Below, piece after piece: positions 17,112 to 25,947 of a DNA stretch of 64,000 nt. The notes under the pieces are model-generated. The model was not told where the DNA came from, did no database searches, and worked only from the letters and a program-made list of their open reading frames with translations. The position numbers and the translations under genes are program-made. The first letter of the stretch is position 1, and the number at the start of each line of letters is the position of its first letter. The stretch comes from Caballeronia fortuita (GTDB lineage Bacteria > Pseudomonadota > Gammaproteobacteria > Burkholderiales > Burkholderiaceae), in NCBI RefSeq assembly GCF_001544835.2, contig NZ_FCNX02000004.1, forward strand, positions 62,001 to 126,000, written 5' to 3'.

Positions 17112-18125
17112 ATGAAAGCCATGCATCGCATCATCGATCAGGCTCGCGACCTGCCGATGCGTATCGTCCTCTCCGAAGCCGAAGACGCGCGCGTGCTGCA
17201 GGCGGCGCAGCGCGCGCATAAAGATGGCATCGCGCGTGTCGTGCTCGTGGGCGCGAGTTCGCGCGCCTTTCAGGTTGCGGATGGCGCAGGCATCGATCTC
17301 GATGGCATCGACGTGATCGATCCTGCCCATTCGCCGCTTTGCGAACGCTTCGCCGAAGAACTCTTCGGCTTGCGCGAGAAGAAAGGCATGACACGCGATC
17401 GGGCGCGCGCCGCCATGCTCGATCCGCTGTGCTTCGCGAACCTGATGGTACGCATGGGTGAGGCGGACGGCTCGGTATCCGGCGCGGTCAACACGACAGC
17501 GGATGTCGTGCGCAACGCAATTCAGATCATCGGGATACGGCCTTCGTTCAAGCTCGTGTCGAGCTTCTTCCTGATGATGCTCTGCGAGCCTTTTCATACG
17601 ATGAAAGGCGGTCTCGTCTTTTCCGATTGCGCGCTCGTCGTCGAACCGGATGCGGAGCAACTCGCGGAAATTGCGATGGCCGCCGCCGACAGCGCGCGCA
17701 GTCTGCTGATGGAAGATCCGCGCGTTGCGATGCTGTCGTTCTCGACGAGCGGCAGCGCGCATCATGCGGCCGTCGACAAAGTGGTCGATGCGACGCGGCG
17801 CGTGAAGGAAGCGCGCCCCGGTCTCGCGATCGATGGCGATGTGCAGCTCGATGCGGCCATCGTCGCTGAAATTGCGATGCGCAAGGTGCATCACTCGCAG
17901 ATCGATGGTCATGCAAACACGCTGATCTTCCCGAGCCTCGAAGCTGGCAACATCGGCTACAAGCTCGCGGAGCGCATCGGCGGCGCGAAGGCGATCGGGC
18001 CTCTGCTACAAGGGCTTGCGAAGCCCGCCAACGATCTTTCGCGCGGCTGCAGCGCCGACGACATCTATCACGTGATCGCCGTGACCTGCGTGCAGGCGCA
18101 GGCGGCGCGGCATCAAACGGCATGA
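17112..18125 (+). CDS. pta: Phosphate acetyltransferase, short form
   Basis: A 337-residue single-domain Pta. It converts the acetyl phosphate made by Xsc to acetyl-CoA in the cytosol. Family motifs visible are IVLSEAEDARVLQAA at the N-terminus, ADGSVSGAVNTTADVVRNAIQ, and the C-terminal ANTLIFPSLEAGNIGYK and GPLLQGLAKPANDLSRG. It lacks the N-terminal DRTGG/BioD-like domain of long Pta enzymes. It belongs with xsc functionally and is closely followed by an iclR gene, but an intrinsic terminator separates it from xsc. Confidence 0.93.
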   Translation: MKAMHRIIDQARDLPMRIVLSEAEDARVLQAAQRAHKDGIARVVLVGASSRAFQVADGAGIDLDGIDVIDPAHSPLCERFAEELFGLREKKGMTRDRARAAMLDPLCFANLMVRMGEADGSVSGAVNTTADVVRNAIQIIGIRPSFKLVSSFFLMMLCEPFHTMKGGLVFSDCALVVEPDAEQLAEIAMAAADSARSLLMEDPRVAMLSFSTSGSAHHAAVDKVVDATRRVKEARPGLAIDGDVQLDAAIVAEIAMRKVHHSQIDGHANTLIFPSLEAGNIGYKLAERIGGAKAIGPLLQGLAKPANDLSRGCSADDIYHVIAVTCVQAQAARHQTA

Positions 18126-18134
18126 GTGCGCATC

Positions 18135-18959
18135 ATGGATACGCGAGCCGATACCGAAGCGTTCATCCAGACCGAATCGACGGATAGCGCGCCGCCCGCC
18201 GAAAGCGCCGCGCGCACCGATACACCCACGCTGCGCGCGTTCAGCGTGCTCGAACATCTGGTCGCGGCAAAAGGCGCACTGTCGCTCGCGGAGCTTGCGA
18301 ACATCGTCGAGCAGCCGAAGGCATCGTTGCATCGCATGTTGCAATCGCTCGAAGCGGGCAGCTTCGTCGCGCGCGAGCCGGGTCAGAAGAACGCGTATGT
18401 GGTCGGACCGCGTCTGGAAAGGCTCGGCGTCGACGTGATGATGCACAGCGGCGCCCGGCGGCAACGTCATGCGATTCTCGAGCGACTCGTCGCCGATCTG
18501 GGCGAAACGTGCAATCTGAGCACGCTGCACGACACACAAGTGCTCTATCTCGACCGCTGCGAATCGCCGTGGGCGCTGCGGCTCGAACTCAAGCCCGGAT
18601 CGCATGTTCCCGCGCATTGCAGCGCGAGCGGCAAGCTGCTCCTTTCGACGATGCCGCACGACGAACGCGCCGCCCTCATTCGCGCAATGCGGCTCGAACG
18701 CTTCACGCCCAACACGCTCGACGATCCGAACCTGCTCGAAGCGGAACTGGATCGCGTCGCGCACAAAGGCATTGCCGTCGACAACGAAGAGTTCGTGCTG
18801 GGCATCGCGTGCGTCGCCGTGCCCGTGTTCGACTCGCGCGGCAAATGCATTGCGGCCATCGCCGTGCATGGGCCGGTGTCGCGCATGGCGCTGTCGCGCG
18901 CGTTGACGTTCGTGCCGCGCTTGCAGGAAGCCGCCGCCGATCTCACGGCGACCTTCTGA
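18135..18959 (+). CDS. IclR-family transcriptional regulator, third copy
   Basis: A 274-residue regulator that begins nine bases after the pta stop and is probably cotranscribed with it. The winged helix is at about residues 35-95 (PTLRAFSVLEHLVAAKG, QPKASLHRMLQSLEAG). The effector domain carries GETCNLSTLHDTQVLYLDRCE, CSASGKLLLSTM and IAVDNEEFVLGIACVAVPV. It is strongly similar to the first copy (13248-14030), including the end of the effector domain, so one is a duplicate of the other. ATG 18135 was chosen over GTG 18126. It likely acts on the same set of promoters. Confidence 0.9.
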   Translation: MDTRADTEAFIQTESTDSAPPAESAARTDTPTLRAFSVLEHLVAAKGALSLAELANIVEQPKASLHRMLQSLEAGSFVAREPGQKNAYVVGPRLERLGVDVMMHSGARRQRHAILERLVADLGETCNLSTLHDTQVLYLDRCESPWALRLELKPGSHVPAHCSASGKLLLSTMPHDERAALIRAMRLERFTPNTLDDPNLLEAELDRVAHKGIAVDNEEFVLGIACVAVPVFDSRGKCIAAIAVHGPVSRMALSRALTFVPRLQEAAADLTATF

Positions 18960-19111
18960 CGCGCCGCAGCATACTTAGTTCGGATATCGAATCGATTAGG
19001 CAAGCATTCTATTTTGATCCGAATTCTGCACTTTCCGTTTCACTTTCGCGGCTTTGCGCGCTTTTCTCTTGGCATCCCTGCCCGCTTCTTCCACATTGGA
19101 CGAGACGCAAG

Positions 19112-19128
19112 CGAAACGAATCGTTCCA
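19112..19128. promoter_or_regulatory. Candidate IclR operator 4 (GMC dehydrogenase promoter)
   Basis: CGAAAC-GAATC-GTTCCA, one to two changes from the xsc operator with the same five-base spacer. It is 27 bases before the ATG of the GMC gene. A weak promoter (TTGGCA at 19069-19074, CACATT at 19092-19097) would place it just after the transcription start, the same geometry as at xsc. Confidence 0.55.
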
Positions 19129-19154
19129 GAAGAAGAACTCAGGAGACAGGTGTC

Positions 19155-20828
19155 ATGCAGCAGGAAGTCGATTACGTCATCGTCGGTGCGGGCTCGGCAG
19201 GTTGCGTGCTCGCCAACCGGCTGAGCGCCGATCCGTCGAACACGGTGCTGCTTCTCGAAGCGGGCGGCCCCGATACGAATCCGTGGATCCATATCCCCGT
19301 CGGCTACTTCAAGACGATGCACGATCCCGCGCTGGACTGGTGCTATCGCACGGAGCCGGACGATGCCGTCGCCGGGCGCAGCATCGACTGGCCGCGCGGC
19401 AAGGTGCTCGGCGGCTGCAGTTCGCTCAACGGGCTGCTTTATGTGCGCGGCCAGCACGAAGACTACGACCGCTGGGCCGAGCTCGGCAACGCGGGCTGGA
19501 GCTTCAAAGACGTGCTGCCCTACTTCAGGAAGTCGGAAGATCAGGAACATGGCGCGAGCGAATATCACGGCGCGGGCGGGCCGTTGAAGGTATCGGATCT
19601 GCGGCTGCGCCGTCCGATTGCCGATCACTTCATCGCGGCCGCGCAGGAAATCGGCATTCCCTTCAACGACGACTACAACGGCGCAACGCAGGAAGGCGTC
19701 GGCTATTTTCAGCAGACGGCCCACAGGGGCCTTCGCTGGAGCACCGCGAAGGGCTTCCTCAAACCGGTGCGCGACCGGCGCAGTCTGATCGTGCGGACCG
19801 GCGCGCAAACGCGCAAGGTGCTCTTCAACGGCAAGGAAGCGACCGGCATCGAGTACATGCATGAAGGCGTCGTGAAGACGGTGCGCGCGCGCGTCGAAGT
19901 GATTCTCGCGGCCGGTGCGATCGGTTCGCCGCAGATTCTGCAGAACTCGGGCGTCGGGCCTTCGGATGTCTTGAACGATGCAGGCGTGCAAGTGAGACAT
20001 GAACTGCGCGGCGTCGGCCAGAATCTACAGGATCATCTGCAAGTGCGGCTCGTCTTCAAGACGCATGAACGCACTTTAAACGACGAGGTCAACAATCCAC
20101 TGAAGAAAGCACTCATCGGCCTGCAATATGCGATCTCACGCACCGGGCCGCTCACGCTCGCGGCGAGTCAGGTCGCGATCTTCACGCGCTCGTCGCCCGA
20201 TGTCGTGCGCCCCGACATCCAGTTCCACATGCAGCCGCTTTCCGCCGACAAACCCGGACAAGGCGCGCATCGGTTCTCGGCGTTCACGTCGTCCGTGTGC
20301 CAGTTGCGGCCGTTCAGCCGCGGCAGCATTGCGATCCGCTCGAACGATCCGCTTCAGTATCCGTCGATCCATGCGAACTATCTGTCCGACGAACGCGATC
20401 ATCCTGTCGTCATCGGCGGCATCAAGGTGGCGCGCCGCATCGCTGCAGCGCCGTCGCTCGCGAAGCACATCGTGTCGGAGTTCGTTCCCGGCTCGGCGTA
20501 TCGGACCGATGCCGAATTGCTCGACGTCGCGCGCAAGTTCAGCCAGTCGATCTATCACCCGGCAGGCACCTGCAAGATGGGCGGCGATGCGCTCGCGGTC
20601 GTCGATGAACGTCTGAAGGTGCGCGGCATCGGACGTCTGCGTGTGGTCGATGCGTCGATCATGCCGGAACTGGTGTCGGGCAATACGAACGCGCCCGTCA
20701 TCATGATCGCGGAGAAGGCCGCCGACATGATTCTCGAAGACCAGCGCTATCAGCACGTCACGCGTGTGGAAGACGTGCCCGAAGTCGTTGTGAAGAAGCC
20801 CACGGCCCATGCAGGCCAGAGAGACTGA
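19155..20828 (+). CDS. GMC-family flavin alcohol dehydrogenase, probable isethionate dehydrogenase
   Basis: A 557-residue choline-dehydrogenase-like flavoprotein. The FAD site is DYVIVGAGSAGCVLANRLS at the N-terminus. The GMC signature is GGCSSLNGLLYVRGQ. The C-terminal catalytic block is IYHPAGTCKMG, then RVVDASIMPELVSGNTNAP. GMC enzymes oxidise primary alcohols. Next to xsc, pta and an MHS transporter, and under what looks like the same operator, the likely substrate is isethionate, giving sulfoacetaldehyde, as described for IseJ of Cupriavidus necator. Choline or another alcohol is the alternative. ATG 19155 has AGGAG nine bases upstream; longer in-frame starts lie in the promoter. Confidence 0.85.
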   Translation: MQQEVDYVIVGAGSAGCVLANRLSADPSNTVLLLEAGGPDTNPWIHIPVGYFKTMHDPALDWCYRTEPDDAVAGRSIDWPRGKVLGGCSSLNGLLYVRGQHEDYDRWAELGNAGWSFKDVLPYFRKSEDQEHGASEYHGAGGPLKVSDLRLRRPIADHFIAAAQEIGIPFNDDYNGATQEGVGYFQQTAHRGLRWSTAKGFLKPVRDRRSLIVRTGAQTRKVLFNGKEATGIEYMHEGVVKTVRARVEVILAAGAIGSPQILQNSGVGPSDVLNDAGVQVRHELRGVGQNLQDHLQVRLVFKTHERTLNDEVNNPLKKALIGLQYAISRTGPLTLAASQVAIFTRSSPDVVRPDIQFHMQPLSADKPGQGAHRFSAFTSSVCQLRPFSRGSIAIRSNDPLQYPSIHANYLSDERDHPVVIGGIKVARRIAAAPSLAKHIVSEFVPGSAYRTDAELLDVARKFSQSIYHPAGTCKMGGDALAVVDERLKVRGIGRLRVVDASIMPELVSGNTNAPVIMIAEKAADMILEDQRYQHVTRVEDVPEVVVKKPTAHAGQRD

Positions 20829-20860
20829 GCACAAGTCTCACACACATCACGGAGACAACC

Positions 20861-22174
20861 ATGAACGCACTGCCCCGAACCGATGGCAAGCAGATGAGGA
20901 AGGTCGTCGTCGCGAGCCTGATAGGCGCGACGATCGAGTGGTACGACTTCTTTCTATACGGCGTGGTCGCCGGTATCGTCTTCAACAAGCTCTATTTTCC
21001 GAGCGGCGATCCGCTCATCTCCACGATGCTCGCCTACGGCACCTTCGCCGTCGGCTTTCTTAGCCGGCCGCTCGGCGGCGTGATCTTCGGCCACTTCGGC
21101 GATCGCGTCGGCAGAAAGAGCATGCTCGTGATGACGCTGACGATCATGGGCATCGCGACGGTATTGATCGGCATGGTGCCGACGTATGCTCAGATCGGCA
21201 TCTGGGCGCCCTCGCTGCTGCTGTTCCTGCGCGTGCTGCAAGGCATCGGGTTGGGCGGCGAATGGGGTGGCGCCGTGCTCATGGCGTTCGAGTACGCGCC
21301 TGAGAACAAGCGTGGCTTCTACGCGAGCATTCCGCAGATCGGTCTCGCGCTCGGGCTGTGTCTGTCGTCGGGTGTCGTCGCGGGTTTGTCGCTCACGCTG
21401 ACCGATGCGCAGTTTCTCGCGTGGGGCTGGCGTGTCGCGTTCTTCCTGTCGTTCGCGCTCGTGCTCATCGGCATGTATATCCGGCTGAACGTGATGGAAA
21501 CGCCGGAGTTCGCGCGCATTCAGAAGACGGGCAGCGAAGCACGCATGCCGATCGTCGATGTCATCACGAAATATCCCGGCAACACGATTGCGGGCATGGG
21601 CGCGCGTTTCATCGATGGCGTTTTCTTCAACGTGTTCGGCGTGTTTTCCATTTCATATCTCACGGGCACGCTGCATCTGCAACGCACGGACGCGCTGCTC
21701 GGCGTGATGGTCGCCGCGTTCGTGATGATCTTCACGATACCGCTTTTCGGGCGGCTTTCCGACCGCATCGGACGCGCGCGCATCTATTTCTGGGGATCGC
21801 TCGCGACCGGGCTTTCGGCGTTCTTGGGCTTCTGGCTCATGAAGAATAGCGGCGGCAATACGATGCTTGCGTGGCTCGCCGTCGTGATTCCGCTGGGTGT
21901 CGTGTATGCATCGATCTATGGTCCGGAAGCGGCGCTATTCTCCGAACTCTTCGATGCAAAGGTGCGTTACTCGGGCATCTCGTTCGTGTATCAGTTCTCG
22001 GGAATTTTCGCGAGCGGCATCAGCCCGATCGTCGCAACGTGGCTCTTGCAGCGCAATGGCGGCGATCCGTGGATGATCGCGGGTTACTGCCTCGCGGCGG
22101 GCATCGTCAGCGCGATGTCGGCGGCGTGGGTGGGAATGCGGCAGCGGCGGGAGTTGGCGTTTTCGGTGGGGTGA
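20861..22174 (+). CDS. MFS transporter of the metabolite:H+ symporter (MHS) family
   Basis: A 437-residue, 12-helix carrier with MHS hallmarks: ATIEWYDFFLYG in helix 1, GHFGDRVGRKSMLV in loop 2-3, and GIGLGGEWGGAVLMAFEYAPENKRGFYAS. It lies 32 bases downstream of the GMC gene with its own SD (GGAGACAACC) and is probably cotranscribed. Its position makes it the likely importer of the sulfonate oxidised by the GMC enzyme, matching the role of IseU. Substrate assignment is by context. Confidence 0.87.
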   Translation: MNALPRTDGKQMRKVVVASLIGATIEWYDFFLYGVVAGIVFNKLYFPSGDPLISTMLAYGTFAVGFLSRPLGGVIFGHFGDRVGRKSMLVMTLTIMGIATVLIGMVPTYAQIGIWAPSLLLFLRVLQGIGLGGEWGGAVLMAFEYAPENKRGFYASIPQIGLALGLCLSSGVVAGLSLTLTDAQFLAWGWRVAFFLSFALVLIGMYIRLNVMETPEFARIQKTGSEARMPIVDVITKYPGNTIAGMGARFIDGVFFNVFGVFSISYLTGTLHLQRTDALLGVMVAAFVMIFTIPLFGRLSDRIGRARIYFWGSLATGLSAFLGFWLMKNSGGNTMLAWLAVVIPLGVVYASIYGPEAALFSELFDAKVRYSGISFVYQFSGIFASGISPIVATWLLQRNGGDPWMIAGYCLAAGIVSAMSAAWVGMRQRRELAFSVG

Positions 22175-22302
22175 GGGTCGTCACGCGAAACATCGTGAGC
22201 CGCCGCGCCGCATCATCGGTACGGCGGTTTTTGTCGCACTGGCATGACGTGGAAGCCGCACGTAATATCTATACATCAAGACGAACCGCGCAGGAGACAT
22301 GC

Positions 22303-23820
22303 ATGCCCACCCGCCCAGCCGCCACGCTTTGGGCGCAGCTCTTCGAGCGCTCGCGGGTCTCGGGGATGAGCTTGCAGAATCAGATCCGCCAGATGATCGT
22401 CAATGCGATCCTGAGCGGTCATATCGCGCCCGATTCCGCCCTGCCTTCGAGCCGCGAGCTTGCCGATCAACTCAGCGTGTCGCGCAATACGGTCGTGCTC
22501 GCGTATCAGCAACTCGTCGAGGAAGGCTATCTCGTATCGCGCGAGCGCAGCGGTCACTTCGTGAATCCGGCGACCGACGAATTGCAGCGCGGCTTTACCG
22601 CAACCGGGCTCGCGGATACACCGACCATCGAAGCGCAGCAAGGTCATCCCGACTGGAGCGCGCGCATCCGGCACGCGCCCTCGCATCAGCGCAACATCGT
22701 CAAGCCGTCGAACTGGCAAAGCTACGAATATCCCTTTATTTACGGGCAATTCGATACCGAACTCTTTCCGACGAGCGACTGGCGCGAGAGCTGCATGCAC
22801 GGTCTTTCGGTGATGGAGATCCGCAACTGGGCGCCCGATCTCATCGAACGCGACGACGAAACGCTCGTCGAACAGATACGCACGCGCGTGCTGCCGCGCC
22901 GCGGCGTGTTCGCGATGCCCGAGGAGATCGTCGTCACGAACGGCTGCCAGCAGGCGCTGTATCTCATCGGCGCATTGTTGTGCGGCGCGCAGACGAGCGT
23001 CGGCATGGAGAATCCCGGCTATCCCGATGCGCGCAACATCTTCCAGCATCACAACGCGCAGATCATGCCGCTCGAAGTCGATGCGGACGGCGCCGTCATC
23101 GACGACGAAAGCGTGATCGCGCCATGCGATTACGTCTATGTCACGCCGAGCCATCAATGTCCGACGACCGTGACCATGCCGATCGAGCGGCGTCGCAGAT
23201 TGCTCGACTTGTCGGTGAAGCATGATTTCATCGTCGTGGAAGACGACTATGAAAGCGAGAACACGTTTTCGGGCACGCCTCATCCGGCGTTGAAGAGTCT
23301 CGATACGGCGGAGCGCGTCGTGTATATCGGATCGTTGTCGAAGACGCTCGCGCCCGGTTTGCGGCTCGGCTATATCGTCGCGCCGCGCGCGCTGATACGC
23401 GAATTGCGCGCGCTCAGGCGCCTGATGATCCGCCATCCCGCCGCTTACATTCAACGCGCGTTCGCGACCTTTCTCGCGCTCGGTCATCACGACACGCTGT
23501 TGCGCAAGCTCGGACGCGTCTACAAGGAACGCGCCGAAGTGCTGACGGATGCGCTCGCGAAGCATCTGCCCGACATGCGTGCATCGAACGTGACAGGCGG
23601 CGCGTCGTGCTGGGTCGAAGGACCGCCGTGGCTCGACGCGACGCGCCTCGCGAAAGACGCGCAGGCGCTCGGCGTGCTGATCGAGCCGGGCAGCGTCTTC
23701 TTCGCCGATCCCGCCGATGGCCAGCGCTGCTTTCGCATGGGCTTTTCAGCGATACGCGCCGAGCTGATCGCGCCGGGCGTGCGCGCGCTTGCTCAGGTCG
23801 TGCAGCAGCGGCGCCCGTGA
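22303..23820 (+). CDS. MocR-type GntR regulator with aminotransferase domain
   Basis: A 505-residue chimera. The N-terminal GntR winged helix (about 20-90; SSRELADQLSVSRNTVVLAYQQLVEEGYLVSRERSG) is joined to a fold-type I PLP domain. A candidate PLP lysine is in YIGSLSKTLAPGLRLGYI, with DDYESEN upstream. MocR proteins bind PLP or an amine and control adjacent genes (PdxR, TauR, GabR types). Its SD is CAGGAGACATGC. It sits 128 bases after the transporter and is divergent from nothing, so its target is not obvious. A taurine-type (TauR) role is possible given xsc, but no taurine genes are present. Confidence 0.9.
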   Translation: MPTRPAATLWAQLFERSRVSGMSLQNQIRQMIVNAILSGHIAPDSALPSSRELADQLSVSRNTVVLAYQQLVEEGYLVSRERSGHFVNPATDELQRGFTATGLADTPTIEAQQGHPDWSARIRHAPSHQRNIVKPSNWQSYEYPFIYGQFDTELFPTSDWRESCMHGLSVMEIRNWAPDLIERDDETLVEQIRTRVLPRRGVFAMPEEIVVTNGCQQALYLIGALLCGAQTSVGMENPGYPDARNIFQHHNAQIMPLEVDADGAVIDDESVIAPCDYVYVTPSHQCPTTVTMPIERRRRLLDLSVKHDFIVVEDDYESENTFSGTPHPALKSLDTAERVVYIGSLSKTLAPGLRLGYIVAPRALIRELRALRRLMIRHPAAYIQRAFATFLALGHHDTLLRKLGRVYKERAEVLTDALAKHLPDMRASNVTGGASCWVEGPPWLDATRLAKDAQALGVLIEPGSVFFADPADGQRCFRMGFSAIRAELIAPGVRALAQVVQQRRP

Positions 23821-23830
23821 ACGCGTGTGT

Positions 23831-24364
23831 TCATTTCCACGGCGCCATTGCGTGGAAAACGCCATCGCGCCGAACGAGCGCATGAAAGAGCGCCGCCGCG
23901 AGATGCACGACGATCAGCGCGAAGAAACACAGCGCGAGAAACCGGTGCGCGTTCCACAAAACCGTGTGCAACGCATTGCTGTGCGGCAGAAGCGAAGGCA
24001 GCCGATAGCCGCCGATCACGACCGGATAATCCGCCGCCGACAGCATTCCGTAGCCGAGCAGCGGCAGCGCGATCATCAGCGCATAGAACGCATAGTGCGA
24101 GAGATGCGCCGCGAGCTTCATCGGCTCGGGCATGTTCGCGGGCAGCGGCGGCGCGCCGCGCGCGATGCGCACGGCAAGACGTATCAGCGCGAGCACGAGT
24201 ATCGCGATGCCGAGCGGCTTGTGAATAGACACGAGCGTCAGATAGTCGGGCCGCACCGTCGACACCATGCCGACGCCGATGAACAGCATCGACAAGATGC
24301 AGATCGCCATGATCCAGTGCAGCGCGCGTTGCAGCGGCGAGAACCGTTGGTTGATCGCGTTCAT
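23831..24364 (-). CDS. Cytochrome b561-type diheme membrane protein
   Basis: A 177-residue protein with four membrane helices and the bacterial b561 layout. It starts with RFSPLQRALHWIMA, has SIHKPLGIAILVLALIRL, and ends with AHRFLALCFFALIVVHLAAALFHALVRRDGV; the histidines are the expected heme b ligands. It would pass electrons from quinol, possibly to the catalase-like peroxidase encoded just upstream. Its ATG overlaps the stop of that gene (ATGA), so the two are made together. Confidence 0.92.
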   Translation of the reverse strand: MNAINQRFSPLQRALHWIMAICILSMLFIGVGMVSTVRPDYLTLVSIHKPLGIAILVLALIRLAVRIARGAPPLPANMPEPMKLAAHLSHYAFYALMIALPLLGYGMLSAADYPVVIGGYRLPSLLPHSNALHTVLWNAHRFLALCFFALIVVHLAAALFHALVRRDGVFHAMAPWK

Positions 24365-25422
24365 TGCCGTGCTCCTTGCGAAGGCGTGCGCGGATAGTCC
24401 TTGTCCTCGGCGGTGCGTCGATTGAACGATACGGAGTAAGCGGCCGATCGCGCGGCGGGAAACGGATCGTCCGATACACGCATGCCGGAAGGCAGCACGG
24501 TCGGGTCGAAGTTGAGATCGCGGCACGGTCCATCGGGCTCGGGCTCGATCGTCTTCACGACGAGCGTGCCCACTTCCACCGTATGCCTGTCTTCGGGCCA
24601 TGCCTTGCTCGGGTCGGCCGTGGCGTCGCCCGGATTCGCGACGGTGACGACCATCGCCCAGCGTTGCGGCGCGCTCTGCACGCGCTGCGTGATTTCGGCA
24701 TCGAGAAAATTGGCGCCCTTCTGTTTCAGTTCGTCCGGCGTCAACGTCTCGGGTTTCGCGGCGGGAACGAAGGACCAGCGCACCGTCTGATCCTGTCCGT
24801 CCGCATTCGTGAAGACGAAGCTGTTGAGGCTGTTGTAGCGCTCGTCCGCGTACGAAGCGGTCCACGGCGCGCTGCCCGCCCATGCGCCGAACGCAGCGAT
24901 CTCGGGGTGCGCGGCGGCAAACTTCTGCATCGCCTCGGGATCGTTCTTGTTCGCGAGCGCGCGCTGCAGATCGTAGAAAGCCTGCGGCGTCGCGACGGGG
25001 AAGAAGGGCGCGTCGATCATCGCGGAACGCCACTCGCTGCCGTCGGGCGTCAGGATACGCAGGCTCAGGCCGCGCACCCGCGCCATCGCGTCGGATGCTT
25101 TCGGGTCGGGCGTCGCGAGATTGAAGCGGCCGGTGACGGGAAACGTGCCCGGCATGAACATCCTGGCTTTGGAGAGCGCCGCGCCCGAACCGTTGGATTC
25201 GAAATCGCCGCTGAAGCAGATGCCCTTTGCGTGATTGCGACGGAAGCCCGGCACCGCGCCGCCCGGTGGCGCAAGGCTGCCGACGATCTTCGCCGGTGTG
25301 AGGCGCTGCGGCGTGAGCCAGCCCGCCGTGTAGGCGAAAGCCGCGACCAGCGCGGCAACGATGACCGCGATGAGTATCAGCGCAGGAAAGGGCGAACGCG
25401 GGGAAGCGGATTTGTCAGGCAC
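24361..25422 (-). CDS. Membrane-anchored catalase-related peroxidase (SrpA-like)
   Basis: A 353-residue catalase-fold protein, shorter than the usual 480 or more residues of clade catalases. An N-terminal membrane helix (about 12-33) would anchor it facing the periplasm. The distal heme histidine lies in RNHAKGICFSGDF (residue 64), and RYNSLNSFVFTNADG and a candidate proximal tyrosine (RSAAYSVSFNRR) are present. SrpA-type proteins are heme peroxidases. Coupling to the adjacent cytochrome b561 suggests quinol-dependent removal of hydrogen peroxide. The electron flow is inference; the heme-catalase family is clear. Confidence 0.87.
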   Translation of the reverse strand: MPDKSASPRSPFPALILIAVIVAALVAAFAYTAGWLTPQRLTPAKIVGSLAPPGGAVPGFRRNHAKGICFSGDFESNGSGAALSKARMFMPGTFPVTGRFNLATPDPKASDAMARVRGLSLRILTPDGSEWRSAMIDAPFFPVATPQAFYDLQRALANKNDPEAMQKFAAAHPEIAAFGAWAGSAPWTASYADERYNSLNSFVFTNADGQDQTVRWSFVPAAKPETLTPDELKQKGANFLDAEITQRVQSAPQRWAMVVTVANPGDATADPSKAWPEDRHTVEVGTLVVKTIEPEPDGPCRDLNFDPTVLPSGMRVSDDPFPAARSAAYSVSFNRRTAEDKDYPRTPSQGARQ

Positions 25423-25525
25423 CGTAGTCTCTCGATCAACGATTCTGTTGCCCGGTAATCTAGCAGCGTGACGGAAATCGTGCCAGTAACGCGCAAAAAT
25501 CGCGGAGACTTCGGCCTCGCCCGCG

Positions 25526-25858
25526 CTATCCCGCTTTCAGCACGCGCAAGGCGACCGCGCCCGCCGCCTCGCTTTCCGCCGTCGTCTGCCTCGCTTCGCG
25601 CATCGACAGATAACGCAGACAGCACACGCGCAGAAACGATGCGAAGTTGGTCGGCACTTCGCCGCGCAGCGCGATGAGTTCGTCGTAGAGCTTGACGGCG
25701 AACTGGCTCGTCGTGAGATTCTCGCGGCCGGCGATTTCGTGCAGCACGTCCCAGAAGAGATTTTCCAGCCGGACCGTGGTGATCACGCCATGAATGCGCA
25801 GCGATCGCGTGCGCGATTCATAGAGGATCGGGTCGGCGTCGATATAGATCCTGCACAT
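25526..25858 (-). CDS. Ribbon-helix-helix family small protein
   Basis: A 110-residue protein beginning MCRIYIDADPILYESRTRSL. A ribbon-helix-helix pattern follows: a strand (HGVITTVRLENLFWDVL), then two helices (EIAGRENLTTSQFAVKLYDELI). It may bind DNA as a dimer, but no target is evident. ATG 25858 has GGAGGG upstream and fits the conserved start; a longer frame to 25888 is unlikely. It stands alone between the catalase-like and GMC genes. Confidence 0.75.
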   Translation of the reverse strand: MCRIYIDADPILYESRTRSLRIHGVITTVRLENLFWDVLHEIAGRENLTTSQFAVKLYDELIALRGEVPTNFASFLRVCCLRYLSMREARQTTAESEAAGAVALRVLKAG

Positions 25859-25947
25859 GACATCGCCCTCCAGAAAAGCGGCCGTCATGCCCGCGCACGA
25901 CGGCCAACACGAAAAGCTACTCCGCTAAACGCGCATGGCCAATTGCA

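Noticed and set aside
22303-23820. MocR regulator as TauR of a taurine operon
   Set aside because: No taurine aminotransferase, dehydrogenase or TauABC transporter gene is in the window; left as MocR-type of unknown target.
23834-23859. Inverted repeat TTTCCACG / CGTGGAAA near the end of cytochrome b561 as a terminator
   Set aside because: It lies inside the last codons of the gene and has only a short A/T tract, so coding constraint explains it as well.
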